Below, one piece after another: positions 8,490 to 17,620 of a DNA stretch of 64,000 bases. Source of the DNA: Leptospira perolatii. Its GTDB lineage: Bacteria > Spirochaetota > Leptospiria > Leptospirales > Leptospiraceae. Numbering within the stretch: position 1 is the stretch's first letter; every line of letters starts with the position of its first letter. The stretch covers positions 310,001 to 374,000 of the forward strand of contig NZ_NPDZ01000001.1 of the NCBI RefSeq assembly GCF_002811875.1, in the 5' to 3' direction. A program made the position numbers and the translations under genes. The notes beneath the pieces are model-generated. The model had not been told where the DNA came from. It saw only the letters and a list, made by a program, of their open reading frames with translations, and made no database searches.

Positions 8490-10256
8490 ATGAGAAAAAG
8501 AAAAAAAATTTTGGAGAACATCGCCTACGCGTTGTTAGTTGCAACAGTTCCTTTTGGAGCTCTCTCTGCCCAAGAAGAGCCTAAGAAGGATCCAGCTGGT
8601 CAAACTGGTGCACAGGAGACACCTCAGACCCCGGCGGTGGTGCCGGCGCCTACGACTCCACCGCCTGAGAAGAAGAAACCTTGGTCAGAAGGTTTTACTT
8701 TAGGAGCTACGCTTAGGTTTAGACCGGAAGTAAAGATAAACTATGACTTTGATCGAAACAAAAACGATAACGTAGAATTTGTCGGTCAAAAGATTCAGTT
8801 TTGGATGGAAAAGGAACTCAGCGAGAATACCAAAGCTCGAGTGGTGTTGCAAGACACTAGACTTTGGGGAGCTGAAAAAGGATCCATCACCGGTTTGAAC
8901 ACGGCCAACGATACCACCAAACAATCTACGGATATTCGAGAAGCTTGGATTGAATCTAAGAACTTAATCGGACCAATCGCTTTGCAAGCCGGAAGACAAA
9001 TCATGCGCTATGGCGACGAAAGATTGGTCGGTAGCTTGGATTGGACGAACGTGGGACGTAGCTTCGACGGGTTTAGATTGAAGTGGGATGAAAAGACTTT
9101 TTCTTCTCATGCATGGGTCATGTCACTTGGAGAAAAACATTCTGACATTGCCGGAAACTCAAGTAGTTTAGGGAAAAGGAATGTTTATCCTGCTCAATTT
9201 ACCTGTACGAACGGGAGTAAGACTCCTTGTACAGTTGGACCGGATGTTCAAAAACAGGAATTAGGCGATGCCTACTTTACCGGTTTCTATAATACGTTCA
9301 AGCCTTCTGATCAATTTCATTTCGATCTGTACTATCTAGGGGTTTCTAAGCAGTACATCCCGACGAATAATGCGGCTGCACTTACTTTGCCTACGACAGT
9401 TGCAGGTCAAAATAGAAACCAAAGAACGGATAATCTAAACACTTTTGGTATACGCATTACCAACCGTACTCAAAAGGACAAGAAAGCTCTAACTGCTTTC
9501 GATTACACTTTCGAGTATGCGGCTCAAACCGGTACAACTGGTCAATACGTAAACCCAGGTTGGGATATCCTGAATACTGGAATCACTAAGACAGACCCTT
9601 TAACTGGAACTACTTACAGGCAAAGTCTGTACAGGGAAAAACAAGTATACGACGCATTTGCATTCGCAGCGGACCTTGGCTATACCTTTGGTCAGTTTAG
9701 ATTAGGTGCGGAATATAATATTGGTAGTGGTGACCCGAATCGGAAAGACGGATCTGTTTCAACATTCTCTAACTTATTCCATACGAACCACAGTTTCTAT
9801 GGAGAGGCCGACCAAGTCAGCTGGGTGAACATGGTAGCGAAATCTGCGAACATCTCCTACGACGCAAAGGAAATGGGAAAGTTGAGAATCGCTTATTGGG
9901 TTATCGACAAGCATAAACGCCAAGACGGCTGGTATGATGTCGCTGGTAACTTAAAAGAGGGAGCGAGCACCGAGTCTATCGGAAACAATCGATTCGACGC
10001 AGGAGCTCCTTCTGTTAAGGGAGCAGGAGATAACCGAGGCGCGGGCTTCTTGGGAAACAGATTGTTCAGAGAGCTTGATATCATTTATGCCGTGAAGTAT
10101 AAAGATATTCAGTGGCAATTCGGCTATAGCTGGATTTTCGCGGGAGATTCTGTAGGAAGAAAAGTAAACGATCCTACTATAGTAGCTCAAGCAAGGACTT
10201 CTAGCTTTTTGCCTCAAGCCCAGTTTGCTTATCTGATGATGACCTATGCCTTTTAA
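8490..10256 (+). CDS. Outer-membrane beta-barrel porin, alginate-export-like
   Basis: A 588-residue exported protein. A signal peptide is clear (basic MRKRKK, a hydrophobic core, cleavage around ALSA-Q), followed by a Pro/Thr-rich linker. The body has many alternating aromatic strands, and LGATLRFRPEV, RVVLQDTRLWG and LQAGRQIMRYGDERL resemble the alginate_exp porin family. It ends in aromatic YLMMTYAF, a normal outer-membrane C terminus. It is 30 bases downstream of the nitrate reductase on the same strand and probably co-transcribed, so nitrate or nitrite passage is a reasonable inference. No inner-membrane nitrate transporter is in the window. Confidence 0.75.
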   Translation: MRKRKKILENIAYALLVATVPFGALSAQEEPKKDPAGQTGAQETPQTPAVVPAPTTPPPEKKKPWSEGFTLGATLRFRPEVKINYDFDRNKNDNVEFVGQKIQFWMEKELSENTKARVVLQDTRLWGAEKGSITGLNTANDTTKQSTDIREAWIESKNLIGPIALQAGRQIMRYGDERLVGSLDWTNVGRSFDGFRLKWDEKTFSSHAWVMSLGEKHSDIAGNSSSLGKRNVYPAQFTCTNGSKTPCTVGPDVQKQELGDAYFTGFYNTFKPSDQFHFDLYYLGVSKQYIPTNNAAALTLPTTVAGQNRNQRTDNLNTFGIRITNRTQKDKKALTAFDYTFEYAAQTGTTGQYVNPGWDILNTGITKTDPLTGTTYRQSLYREKQVYDAFAFAADLGYTFGQFRLGAEYNIGSGDPNRKDGSVSTFSNLFHTNHSFYGEADQVSWVNMVAKSANISYDAKEMGKLRIAYWVIDKHKRQDGWYDVAGNLKEGASTESIGNNRFDAGAPSVKGAGDNRGAGFLGNRLFRELDIIYAVKYKDIQWQFGYSWIFAGDSVGRKVNDPTIVAQARTSSFLPQAQFAYLMMTYAF

Positions 10257-10287
10257 TCAGCAAGATTAAACGGCATGACTTTATTTT

Positions 10288-10316
10288 GTGTCCGCAATCG
10301 TTTCGGTTGCGGGCAC
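10288..10316 (+). terminator. Stem-loop after porin gene
   Basis: A 12-base-pair stem (10288-10299 with 10305-10316, two G-T pairs) with a GTTTC loop sits between convergent genes. No run of T follows on either strand, so it may be an imperfect bidirectional terminator. Confidence 0.5.
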
Positions 10317-10501
10317 TATTCAATATCCAGATCTATGTCTGGGGCTTCTCCTAAGAATTCTTCTTGGGCATAGATTACTTCCAGCACATCATCCATCCAA
10401 TCTGGGGTTCCGTGATTCGGATCTCCGAAAGGATCAGTGCCTCTGTATTTCTCCATGATTTTAGAATGCTTGATGATTTGCTCTTTGGTGCTGGCTTTCA
10501 T
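10316..10501 (-). CDS. Small acidic hypothetical protein (61 aa)
   Basis: A short protein with a charged helical start (MKASTKEQIIKHSKIMEKY) and an acidic tail (DIDLDIE). No domain is recognised. It looks coding because of its balanced composition, its position as a lone leftward gene with about 200 free bases upstream, and the stem-loop directly at its stop codon. The rightward reading frames overlapping it look like shadows. Confidence 0.6.
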   Translation of the reverse strand: MKASTKEQIIKHSKIMEKYRGTDPFGDPNHGTPDWMDDVLEVIYAQEEFLGEAPDIDLDIE

Positions 10502-10663
10502 ACTACTAGTTTCGGACGAAAATCGAAAAGGTTTTCCGGTACTTTGGGAAATTCAGAAATATATTTCCAAAAAGTACAAGAATTTTTTGTTTCAGATTCC
10601 GAAAAAAAGTCCGATATTTTCGGGAATTCAAACGTCCCAAAAACACTTATTAGGCGGGAAATT

Positions 10664-10688
10664 GGATCGCCCAGTATTTGGACGATCC
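10664..10688 (-). terminator. Stem-loop downstream of ndk
   Basis: A 9-base-pair stem (10664-10672 with 10680-10688, one G-T pair) and a 7-base loop lie 20 bases past the ndk stop. No T tract follows on the minus strand, so termination is plausible but unproven. Confidence 0.4.
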
Positions 10689-10708
10689 GGGGTGATTTCT
10701 AGACTCGA

Positions 10709-11122
10709 TTAAAAGAGCTCGTTTCCTTTGAAAAAGAAAGCGATTTCCATAGCCGCATTGTCATCAGAATCGGAACCATGGACGGTGTTCGCTTCTTTGC
10801 TTTCTGCAAACAAAGCCCGAATTGTTCCCGCGGCGGCTTCTTTTGGATCGGTTGCGCCGATTACGTCTCTCCAATGCTGCACCGCGTTTTCTCGATCTAA
10901 TGCGGCTGCGACGATAGGTCCGGAAGACATATAATTGCACAGATCGTTATAAAAAGGTCGAGCTGAGTGCACTTTGTAAAATTGCTTCGCGTCTTCTAAA
11001 GAAAGTTTTAGATACTTGATTCCTTGGATCTTGAATCCTTCTTTTTCTATTCTTTGTAGAATATCACCGACGTGTTTATTTTTTACTCCGTCCGGCTTGA
11101 TCATTATAAACGTTTTCGACAT
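10709..11122 (-). CDS. ndk: Nucleoside diphosphate kinase
   Basis: A 137-residue enzyme that moves the gamma phosphate between nucleotides. It shows [12 protein letters not shown] at the N terminus and the active-site histidine in NTVHGSDS near the C terminus. Length is normal for the family. It is the last gene of a leftward run with coaD 9 bases upstream. Confidence 0.96.
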   Translation of the reverse strand: MSKTFIMIKPDGVKNKHVGDILQRIEKEGFKIQGIKYLKLSLEDAKQFYKVHSARPFYNDLCNYMSSGPIVAAALDRENAVQHWRDVIGATDPKEAAAGTIRALFAESKEANTVHGSDSDDNAAMEIAFFFKGNELF

Positions 11123-11131
11123 TTCAATTTC

Positions 11132-11614
11132 CTATTTAGATAATTTTTTAAGTAGTGCTTTGCTGACGATTTCAGGGACTTGAGCAGAAACGTCTCGCCC
11201 GTGTCTTGCGACTTCCTTAACAATCGTAGATGATACGAAAGAATATTCGTTGGACGACATTAGAAAAATCGTTTCTACTTCCGGTGCTAATTTCTTATTC
11301 ATTAAAGAAATTGCATATTCATAGTCAAAGTCGGTAACCGCTCTAAGCCCACGAATGATGCTTTTTGCACCCCTTTTTCTGCAATAATCCACCGTCAGTC
11401 CCTCAAAGGTATCGATTTCTAAATTCGACCAGCCCTCGGTAACGGTTCGTATAAATCCCAATCGTTCTTCGATAGAAAAGAGCAAGCTCTTGCTTGAATT
11501 GATTGCAACTCCGATGATTACCTTGTCGAAAAGGCCCATCGATCTTTGCAGAATGTCCAAGTGACCGTTTGTCAAAGGGTCAAAAGAACCGGGATAGATC
11601 GCAACTCTAGTCAT
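11132..11614 (-). CDS. coaD: Phosphopantetheine adenylyltransferase
   Basis: Penultimate step of coenzyme A synthesis (4'-phosphopantetheine plus ATP to dephospho-CoA). The nucleotidyltransferase motif [15 protein letters not shown] is at the N terminus and [14 protein letters not shown] near the C terminus; 160 residues is typical. Its ATG overlaps the argG stop by four bases (ATGA), which indicates translational coupling. Confidence 0.96.
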   Translation of the reverse strand: MTRVAIYPGSFDPLTNGHLDILQRSMGLFDKVIIGVAINSSKSLLFSIEERLGFIRTVTEGWSNLEIDTFEGLTVDYCRKRGAKSIIRGLRAVTDFDYEYAISLMNKKLAPEVETIFLMSSNEYSFVSSTIVKEVARHGRDVSAQVPEIVSKALLKKLSK

Positions 11615-12822
11615 TTTCTTCGTAACCTTGCCGCTTCCTGAGCAGGAAGCCCATATAGATTAATGAATCCTTCCGCGTCGTACTGGTTGTACAACTCTTC
11701 TTTTTCGAAAGTCGCCATGGCCGGATTGTAAAGTGAAACTGGAGATTTTCTTCCGATCACCGTACAATTTCCTTTATAAAGTTTTACTTTCACTACGCCT
11801 GTCACAAATTTTTGGGTGTCCTGGATGAATGCTCTTACAGCGCTCATTCTGGAAGAGAACCAATGGCCGTTATAGATTAATTCCGCGAATTCGACCGAGA
11901 GTTTATCCTTGTGATGTTGAGTATCTCGATCTATCGTAATCGATTCCAAATCTCTATGAGCAATAAATAATATAGTTCCGCCTGGAGTTTCGTAAACACC
12001 TCTGGATTTAATTCCGACCAACCTATTTTCCACGATGTCGACTCTACCGATTCCGTGTTTTCCGCCGATCGTATTCAGAGTTTCCATTACTTCTAAAGGA
12101 TTGAGTTTTTTGCCATTGACTCCAACGCAGTTCCCTTCCTGAAATTCTAGTTCCAGAATCTCAGGAGAATCAGGAGCCTTTTCAGGAGACACCGTAAGTA
12201 GGAACATATCTTCGTTTGGTTCTTTATAAGGATCTTCTAAAATTCCACCTTCGTAAGAGATGTGCATTAAATTTCTATCCATTGAATAAGGCTTTGCCGC
12301 GGTGACCGGCACTGGTATTCCTTTGGATTTTGCGTATTCGATTAAGTCGGATCTTCCTCCGAAATCCCAGGTTCTCCAAGGAGCAATAATCGTTTTATTC
12401 GGTGCTAATGATTTATATGCGAGTTCGAATCGAACCTGGTCGTTGCCTTTTCCAGTGGCTCCGTGGGCAAAGGCATCTGCGCCTTCCTGCTCTGCAACTT
12501 CAACCATTGCTTTTGCGATTAAAGGCCTGGCCAAGGAAGTTCCTAATAAATAGCGCATTTCGTATATTGCGTTTCCTTGAATTGCGGGAAAGATGAAGTC
12601 CCGTGCAAATTCAAGTCTCAAATCTCGGATATAGACTTTAGAAGCACCCGTCTTAATTCCTTTTTCTTCGAGGCCTGTTAACTCTTCTTTTTGGCCTATG
12701 TCCGCCGTAAAAGCGACCACTTCACAACCGTATTTTTCTTTTAACCAGGTCAGGATTACAGAAGTGTCCAGACCTCCAGAGTAAGCGAGTACGATCTTCT
12801 TAACTTGTTTTTGCGGAGCCAT
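11611..12822 (-). CDS. argG: Argininosuccinate synthase
   Basis: ATP-dependent joining of citrulline and aspartate in arginine synthesis. The N-terminal P-loop-like [17 protein letters not shown] motif of PP-loop ATPases is clear, and [13 protein letters not shown] is the second signature. The 403-residue length matches bacterial type I ArgG. It is followed by coaD with an ATGA overlap and preceded by the DUF2779 gene 48 bases away, so it may belong to a four-gene transcript. Confidence 0.96.
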   Translation of the reverse strand: MAPQKQVKKIVLAYSGGLDTSVILTWLKEKYGCEVVAFTADIGQKEELTGLEEKGIKTGASKVYIRDLRLEFARDFIFPAIQGNAIYEMRYLLGTSLARPLIAKAMVEVAEQEGADAFAHGATGKGNDQVRFELAYKSLAPNKTIIAPWRTWDFGGRSDLIEYAKSKGIPVPVTAAKPYSMDRNLMHISYEGGILEDPYKEPNEDMFLLTVSPEKAPDSPEILELEFQEGNCVGVNGKKLNPLEVMETLNTIGGKHGIGRVDIVENRLVGIKSRGVYETPGGTILFIAHRDLESITIDRDTQHHKDKLSVEFAELIYNGHWFSSRMSAVRAFIQDTQKFVTGVVKVKLYKGNCTVIGRKSPVSLYNPAMATFEKEELYNQYDAEGFINLYGLPAQEAARLRRK

Positions 12823-12870
12823 TCTAAGAATAGGGAATTTGTGGAGCCCTATCCGACAAGTAGGATTTTA

Positions 12871-14442
12871 CTAAGATTCTGGAATCCAATTCAGTCGTTC
12901 TGCGATCTTTCTGAGGATTAATACAAGTGCCAAAGTATCCATTCTGCAATACTGGATCAGATCGGATTCAACTTGGAGCTTTTCGCCTTTCGACACCTGT
13001 TCCGTTTTGATTCTTAAAAATTCAGAGTTTGCAGTATAACCAGCTCCGATATTCAGATTGCTATAGTTGAATCCGGTCAAGACAGGCAAAACCGATTTCA
13101 GTGAGGTGCTTCCTTTCTGATCTGGGTGATAATAATCGAAATCCCAAAAAGGCAAGGCCAGATCTATAAATCGTTCTTCCACGGAGTTAAACCAGCTCTT
13201 GAATTCAGGATAAATTTGAACGGATTCTCGAAGGCACCTTTTCTCAAACGTATCATTAAATGCTAATATTGATCCGGTTTCTCCGATTTTATCCCGCAGA
13301 CGAGTCAAGATATGTAATCTTGGGTCGGTTTCTCCGTCATCCAAATAGGAATATTCCTCAGGCTCTTCAAAGGGACTTTTCCGAAGTATATGCAGGGAAA
13401 ACAAAAAAGGAATGTGCTGAAACGGGTTGGACCTTGCATAAACTGGAATCGGTGGATTGATAGTTTCGAAATCCAGAAAGTATAGAGGGAATTTCAGTTT
13501 CTTCAGAAAAGTTTCGATGGCAGGAATGTTCCAGTGTTCTTGCCCTGTTTGGACTGCTTGAACTTGGATTTTTTGTCTTAGTGTCAAAGGTTCCAAATCT
13601 TTGACTTCAGAAAGATTTCTGATTCCTTCATTCCATAAATTGAATATTTCTTCTTTGCCTTCTCTTAATGTAAAGAGATCTCCTACTGGAGAATCTGCAA
13701 AACAATTATCCGGATAAAAGCAACTTCTTGGATGATCGCATTTTTTTGAATGAGGAGAGGGTGGAAAATTTGGCTCTTCTAAAATTTCCAGCATTCTATA
13801 AGCTTGTTCCTTGACCTGAGCTTTCTTTTCAAAGGTCTCTTTGCTTGCGTCTTTTTTGAATAAAAGTTGTTTCGGATCTATTTCTCCGCCCGGATAATAA
13901 TACTTTGAATTTACGTAATATAGGTAAGTTCCGGAAACTGGAAATCCCTCTTCTTCCATGATCATTCTATAAAAGGAAAGTTCTTGAATCGCGGACCTTT
14001 TGGGAGAGGAGGAAGCTTTGACCAAAATAATATCCCAGCCGTTTTCACTCGGGAGTAGGAAGTCAGCCCTCAAAATGAAGTACTTTGTTTCTAGATAAGC
14101 TCCTCGAATCGGCTCTCCTTTAGAGAGCATAGAGCGAGTAGTTGCGTTGTTGTATTTTGTATGTTTAGCTTCAGGATGAAGTCGATTTGCTAATTCTCTT
14201 AATAAAGATTTTTGCTTTGGCGAAATATACTGATTCTGAGATTCTGCGGGATGATCACTCGGATCTTTCAGCTGTTTCCACAAATGTAATTCGCAGTACT
14301 GCCCGGATTGAAATGCGGATTTATTCAGTTTCGGAGAGTCTACAGGCCGATAAGAACCTAATAAACGAAATAGAATTTTCTGACGAAGAGATTCGGGAAA
14401 AAGAAAAGAGAATTTTCTAGCGCTATTTCGAAGAATGCGCAT
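12871..14442 (-). CDS. DUF2779 protein: RecB/Cas4-like Fe-S domain plus DEDD exonuclease-like domain
   Basis: A 523-residue protein of the DUF2779 type. The N-terminal half looks like a PD-(D/E)XK nuclease of the Cas4/RecB family: cysteines C50, C235, C241 and C247 fit a four-Cys iron-sulfur staple, and D127 plus K142 (in ILVKAS) fit the active site, although the expected acid two residues before the Lys is a Leu. The C-terminal half carries DFET, AFNDTFEKRCL and YCRMDTLALV, a DEDD 3'-5' exonuclease pattern. The biological role is unknown; a nucleic-acid repair or processing activity is an inference. It is upstream of argG on the same strand. Confidence 0.75.
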   Translation of the reverse strand: MRILRNSARKFSFLFPESLRQKILFRLLGSYRPVDSPKLNKSAFQSGQYCELHLWKQLKDPSDHPAESQNQYISPKQKSLLRELANRLHPEAKHTKYNNATTRSMLSKGEPIRGAYLETKYFILRADFLLPSENGWDIILVKASSSPKRSAIQELSFYRMIMEEEGFPVSGTYLYYVNSKYYYPGGEIDPKQLLFKKDASKETFEKKAQVKEQAYRMLEILEEPNFPPSPHSKKCDHPRSCFYPDNCFADSPVGDLFTLREGKEEIFNLWNEGIRNLSEVKDLEPLTLRQKIQVQAVQTGQEHWNIPAIETFLKKLKFPLYFLDFETINPPIPVYARSNPFQHIPFLFSLHILRKSPFEEPEEYSYLDDGETDPRLHILTRLRDKIGETGSILAFNDTFEKRCLRESVQIYPEFKSWFNSVEERFIDLALPFWDFDYYHPDQKGSTSLKSVLPVLTGFNYSNLNIGAGYTANSEFLRIKTEQVSKGEKLQVESDLIQYCRMDTLALVLILRKIAERLNWIPES

Positions 14443-14480
14443 GACAATAGAGTTTTTCTCAGAATTCAGAGTGGCCTCGA

Positions 14481-14502
14481 CGACGGGGAAAACTCCCCGT
14501 CG
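14481..14502. terminator. Strong GC stem-loop between two leftward genes
   Basis: A perfect 8-base-pair stem CGACGGGG / CCCCGTCG with a 6-base loop lies about 13 bases past the stop of the acyltransferase gene. No T run follows on the minus strand, and on the plus strand GAGAAATTTTCTTT follows. It probably ends or attenuates the acyltransferase transcript. Confidence 0.5.
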
Positions 14503-14514
14503 GAGAAATTTTCT

Positions 14515-15672
14515 TTAAGCCAGTAGAACCTTCAAGTCCTTAGGGCTGGACGCACAAAATATTTTATTGTCCGATCCGTTCATATTTCCCTGTGTCAATT
14601 TTTGGGAAACCACGCTAGGTCCAAAATCAATGCCGACTACTTTCGGAGTATTTACGAAAGTAGAGATTGCCTTGTTCCAATGTAGAGCTTTGATCAAGAC
14701 TTCTCGGAATAAAGGAAGTCCAACCTCCGCGTCTTTTTGCATATTTCTTCCATCGAAAATAGAGAATAGTGGAATTTTCAGATCTGAGCCTTTGAAAGTG
14801 AATCCGATTCTTTCCATGTCCTTCGGCACAATTTTCTCTGCTTCATCCATAGCTGGGCAATGGAAAGGAGCAGTTGTTTTTAAATACACGAACTTTGCTT
14901 TTCTCTCATCCATTTCTGCTTTGTATTTCTTACGAAATTTATAAATAGATTCAGGATCTCCCGAAACAATATTTGAATCTGGAGTGTTGTACAACGAAAT
15001 GTAAAGTGCCTTAGTCCCGGACAAACCTTCCGCAGAGTTTGTCGCTTTTATTCTTTCTTCGAGCTCGGCGGCTGAATAACCGATCACTGCTACCATTGGT
15101 GCAGGTTGCTTATCTCCAATCTCTTCATTTGCTTTTAGCAGTTCTGCAGAAATGTTAAAAGGGCCGTACAATTCTTGGGCTCTATATCCCAGATACAAAA
15201 TGAATTTCGTGAACTTTGCTAGTTCGGCATTAAATTCTTTTCCTTCTTTTCCGAGAGCAAGAAGAGCTGCGGCAACGATTCCTTGGCTATGACCTGTGGC
15301 TCCGATAGCATTTGAAATTAGTTCGCTAGGGATAAATCCTTTTTGGGTCAAAGAGACGTAATTTCCGATTTGAGTGAGAAAGATTCCAACGATAGAGATT
15401 GGAGCACTAGAAAGATAATTTTCATCAGGAGCCGAGTCTGGATTTTTAATCCAAGCAGGAAAATCATAACCGTTTGGAATCAACTTGGAATCTAGTTTTG
15501 GAGCTTCTTCGCTTAATGCCTGAAATGCTACATCAAAGAATTCCTTCAGAGAAGGTTCTGATTCGTATAATTTGGAGAGTTCTTTTAACCAAGGGGACCC
15601 TTGTCCACCGAATTGCAAGAAGAGCTTGTTGCCCTGCGTCTTGGCGTCGTTTAGAAAGTTTGCTAATGCCAT
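14515..15672 (-). CDS. Stand-alone acyltransferase domain, type I FAS-like (malonyl/acetyl transferase)
   Basis: A 385-residue alpha/beta hydrolase-fold transacylase. [16 protein letters not shown] is the opening motif of FabD/AT domains. The nucleophile elbow is GHSQG ([16 protein letters not shown]), the form seen in fungal and mycobacterial type I fatty-acid synthases, rather than FabD's GHSLG. The catalytic His is in [10 protein letters not shown]. It probably loads malonyl or acetyl units on an acyl carrier, but the partner is not in this window. The ordinary fabD of the fatty-acid cluster should be elsewhere. Confidence 0.8.
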   Translation of the reverse strand: MALANFLNDAKTQGNKLFLQFGGQGSPWLKELSKLYESEPSLKEFFDVAFQALSEEAPKLDSKLIPNGYDFPAWIKNPDSAPDENYLSSAPISIVGIFLTQIGNYVSLTQKGFIPSELISNAIGATGHSQGIVAAALLALGKEGKEFNAELAKFTKFILYLGYRAQELYGPFNISAELLKANEEIGDKQPAPMVAVIGYSAAELEERIKATNSAEGLSGTKALYISLYNTPDSNIVSGDPESIYKFRKKYKAEMDERKAKFVYLKTTAPFHCPAMDEAEKIVPKDMERIGFTFKGSDLKIPLFSIFDGRNMQKDAEVGLPLFREVLIKALHWNKAISTFVNTPKVVGIDFGPSVVSQKLTQGNMNGSDNKIFCASSPKDLKVLLA

Positions 15673-15863
15673 GGATTGCCTTGTAACTTAGTTGTTTTAT
15701 AATGCTTTCTGCTTTTAGCCCGTGGTCGCAATTCTTTTTTGTAGTCTTTTGGGTCGTGGAATTCCGTTTGCCAAGAACGATCGTTCCATTTGTGCATCGA
15801 TTTCTTTGCGCAAAGATTCGCTCTCCGTTCGGTTATATCTTTACGGGAAAATGATTGACCCAT
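15663..15863 (-). CDS. Possible small basic protein (66 aa) overlapping the acyltransferase start
   Basis: An ATG frame of 66 codons whose TAG overlaps the acyltransferase ATG by ten bases, as coupled genes do. The product is very basic with many Lys, His and Trp (for example [18 protein letters not shown]). No domain is recognised and no Shine-Dalgarno sequence precedes the ATG, so the frame may be fortuitous. Confidence 0.4.
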   Translation of the reverse strand: MGQSFSRKDITERRANLCAKKSMHKWNDRSWQTEFHDPKDYKKELRPRAKSRKHYKTTKLQGNPWH

Positions 15864-15948
15864 GCCAAGGAGATTGAAGTATTCTTTTCTATATTAACAG
15901 AAAGAAATTTCTCCAATCCTCCAAAACTCGGATAAGAAAACAAGAAAC

Positions 15949-16881
15949 ATGATAAAAGTAAGGAACCTTTCCAAATTCTATGGAAAGAAGCTGGCCATAG
16001 ATCGGCTAAATTTTGAACTAAAGCAAGGTGAGATCGTCGGTTTACTTGGATTAAACGGAGCAGGTAAAACGACTACGATCCGAATTCTAACCGGTTATCT
16101 GATCGCGACCGACGGGATTTGCGAACTGGACGGGATTAACACTTTCGAGAATCCCCTGGAAGTAAAAAAAAGAATCGGATACCTTCCGGAAACTCCACCT
16201 TTATATCCGGAGTTGACAGTCTCTGAATATCTAACCTTTGCTTGTAGGATCAAACAGGTGCCTAGCGAAGAGATCGAGGCAGAAGTGCAAAGGGTTTGTA
16301 CTAAGACGGATCTTCTGGATGTAAAGGATCAAGTCATAGAAACTCTTTCGCTTGGATTTCGGAAAAGAGTTGGGATTGCTCAAGCGATTCTAGGGAACCC
16401 AAAAGTAGTGATTATGGATGAACCTGTTTCCGGCTTGGACCCGAAGCAGATTGTAGAAATTCGCAGTCTGATTCATGGGTTGAAAGAAGGTCATACTATA
16501 TTACTTTCTAGTCATATACTTCCTGAAGTTTATAAGACCTGTAACCGCTTTCTGTTTATCCATCACGGTAGAATCGTTTACCAATGCGATCGGAACGAGC
16601 TAGAAGCGGAAATGAAAAAACTTTCCGGTCTGGAAGTTACAGTTTCAGGAAAATCTAAAGGTGAGTCCGAAACCTATTTGAATTCGATCGTAAAAAAAAC
16701 CGGTGGGTCGGTAAAGTATGTGTCTGAGGATTCTGTAGGTTCCATCTTCTTAATTTCTACGGACGCGGAAAAAAAATTCAAAGAAGAACTTTACTCCGGG
16801 ATTTCGTCCTCGGGAATCTTACCTGAATACATCCGAAAACAGGATGTCACCTTAGAACAGATTTTCATGAACAAGGTTTAA
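15949..16881 (+). CDS. ABC transporter ATP-binding protein, GldA-like
   Basis: A 310-residue ATPase. Walker A is GLNGAGKTT, the signature is [15 protein letters not shown], and Walker B is [13 protein letters not shown], with an H-loop at [12 protein letters not shown]-terminal extension of about 90 residues is typical of ABC-2 exporters. It heads the operon with the permease (10 bases downstream) and the GldG-like subunit, so it energises that exporter. The substrate is unknown. Confidence 0.92.
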   Translation: MIKVRNLSKFYGKKLAIDRLNFELKQGEIVGLLGLNGAGKTTTIRILTGYLIATDGICELDGINTFENPLEVKKRIGYLPETPPLYPELTVSEYLTFACRIKQVPSEEIEAEVQRVCTKTDLLDVKDQVIETLSLGFRKRVGIAQAILGNPKVVIMDEPVSGLDPKQIVEIRSLIHGLKEGHTILLSSHILPEVYKTCNRFLFIHHGRIVYQCDRNELEAEMKKLSGLEVTVSGKSKGESETYLNSIVKKTGGSVKYVSEDSVGSIFLISTDAEKKFKEELYSGISSSGILPEYIRKQDVTLEQIFMNKV

Positions 16882-16891
16882 GGGAATATAC

Positions 16892-17620
16892 ATGTTTCAT
16901 AATATTAAATGGATTTTTTGGAAGGAGATACAGGTCTTCTTCGGCACTTACCTTGCTCCCTTGGTGTTAGGTGGTACTGCTTTCTTAAATTCTCTATTCG
17001 TGCTGATTTTGAATTTTAACTCTGGAACGAACTATGCCGAAACTACGATGGTTACCTTCCTATCTTTCATGAGCACGATCTTGATTGCGATGTTGATCGT
17101 CGCAATGGGGTCGATTACGGAAGAGAAGAATCGAGGAACCTTAGAGTTGCTATTTACTTCTCCGGTGACCGATTTGGAAATCGTAATCGGTAAGTTCCTG
17201 TTTGGGGCTGTAGTTTGTTTCATAATTTCTGTCTTTGTAGATGGATTGTTTCCGATGTTCCTTTATTTCTTTTGGAAGGCTCCTTTGTACATAGTTGCCT
17301 CCGGAACAATCGGAGTTTTCTTACTCGGAATGTTCACTTTTGCAGTGGGACTTTTCGGATCGAGCTTAGGAAAGAATCAAATGATTTCCATGCTGATCTC
17401 CATTATGATTCTTTTGACTCTTTGGGTGGTCGGGTTCTTTTCTTATCTATTCGATTCAGTTACTAGAAAAGTATTATTCCATTTGCATATATTTTCCCAT
17501 TTTATCGGATTTTCCAAAGGAGTTCTGCCCTTGAATAGTACGGTCTTTTTTCTAAGCGGTACCGTCTTATTCCTTTATTTGACAGTAAAAGTTCTGGAAT
17601 CTAGGAGGTGGAGAGGATGA
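16892..17620 (+). CDS. ABC-2 type permease, GldF-like
   Basis: A 242-residue membrane protein with about six hydrophobic segments. The cytoplasmic loop [26 protein letters not shown] is the hallmark of the GldF/ABC-2 permease family. It lies between its ATPase and the auxiliary subunit and overlaps the latter by four bases. Confidence 0.9.
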   Translation: MFHNIKWIFWKEIQVFFGTYLAPLVLGGTAFLNSLFVLILNFNSGTNYAETTMVTFLSFMSTILIAMLIVAMGSITEEKNRGTLELLFTSPVTDLEIVIGKFLFGAVVCFIISVFVDGLFPMFLYFFWKAPLYIVASGTIGVFLLGMFTFAVGLFGSSLGKNQMISMLISIMILLTLWVVGFFSYLFDSVTRKVLFHLHIFSHFIGFSKGVLPLNSTVFFLSGTVLFLYLTVKVLESRRWRG

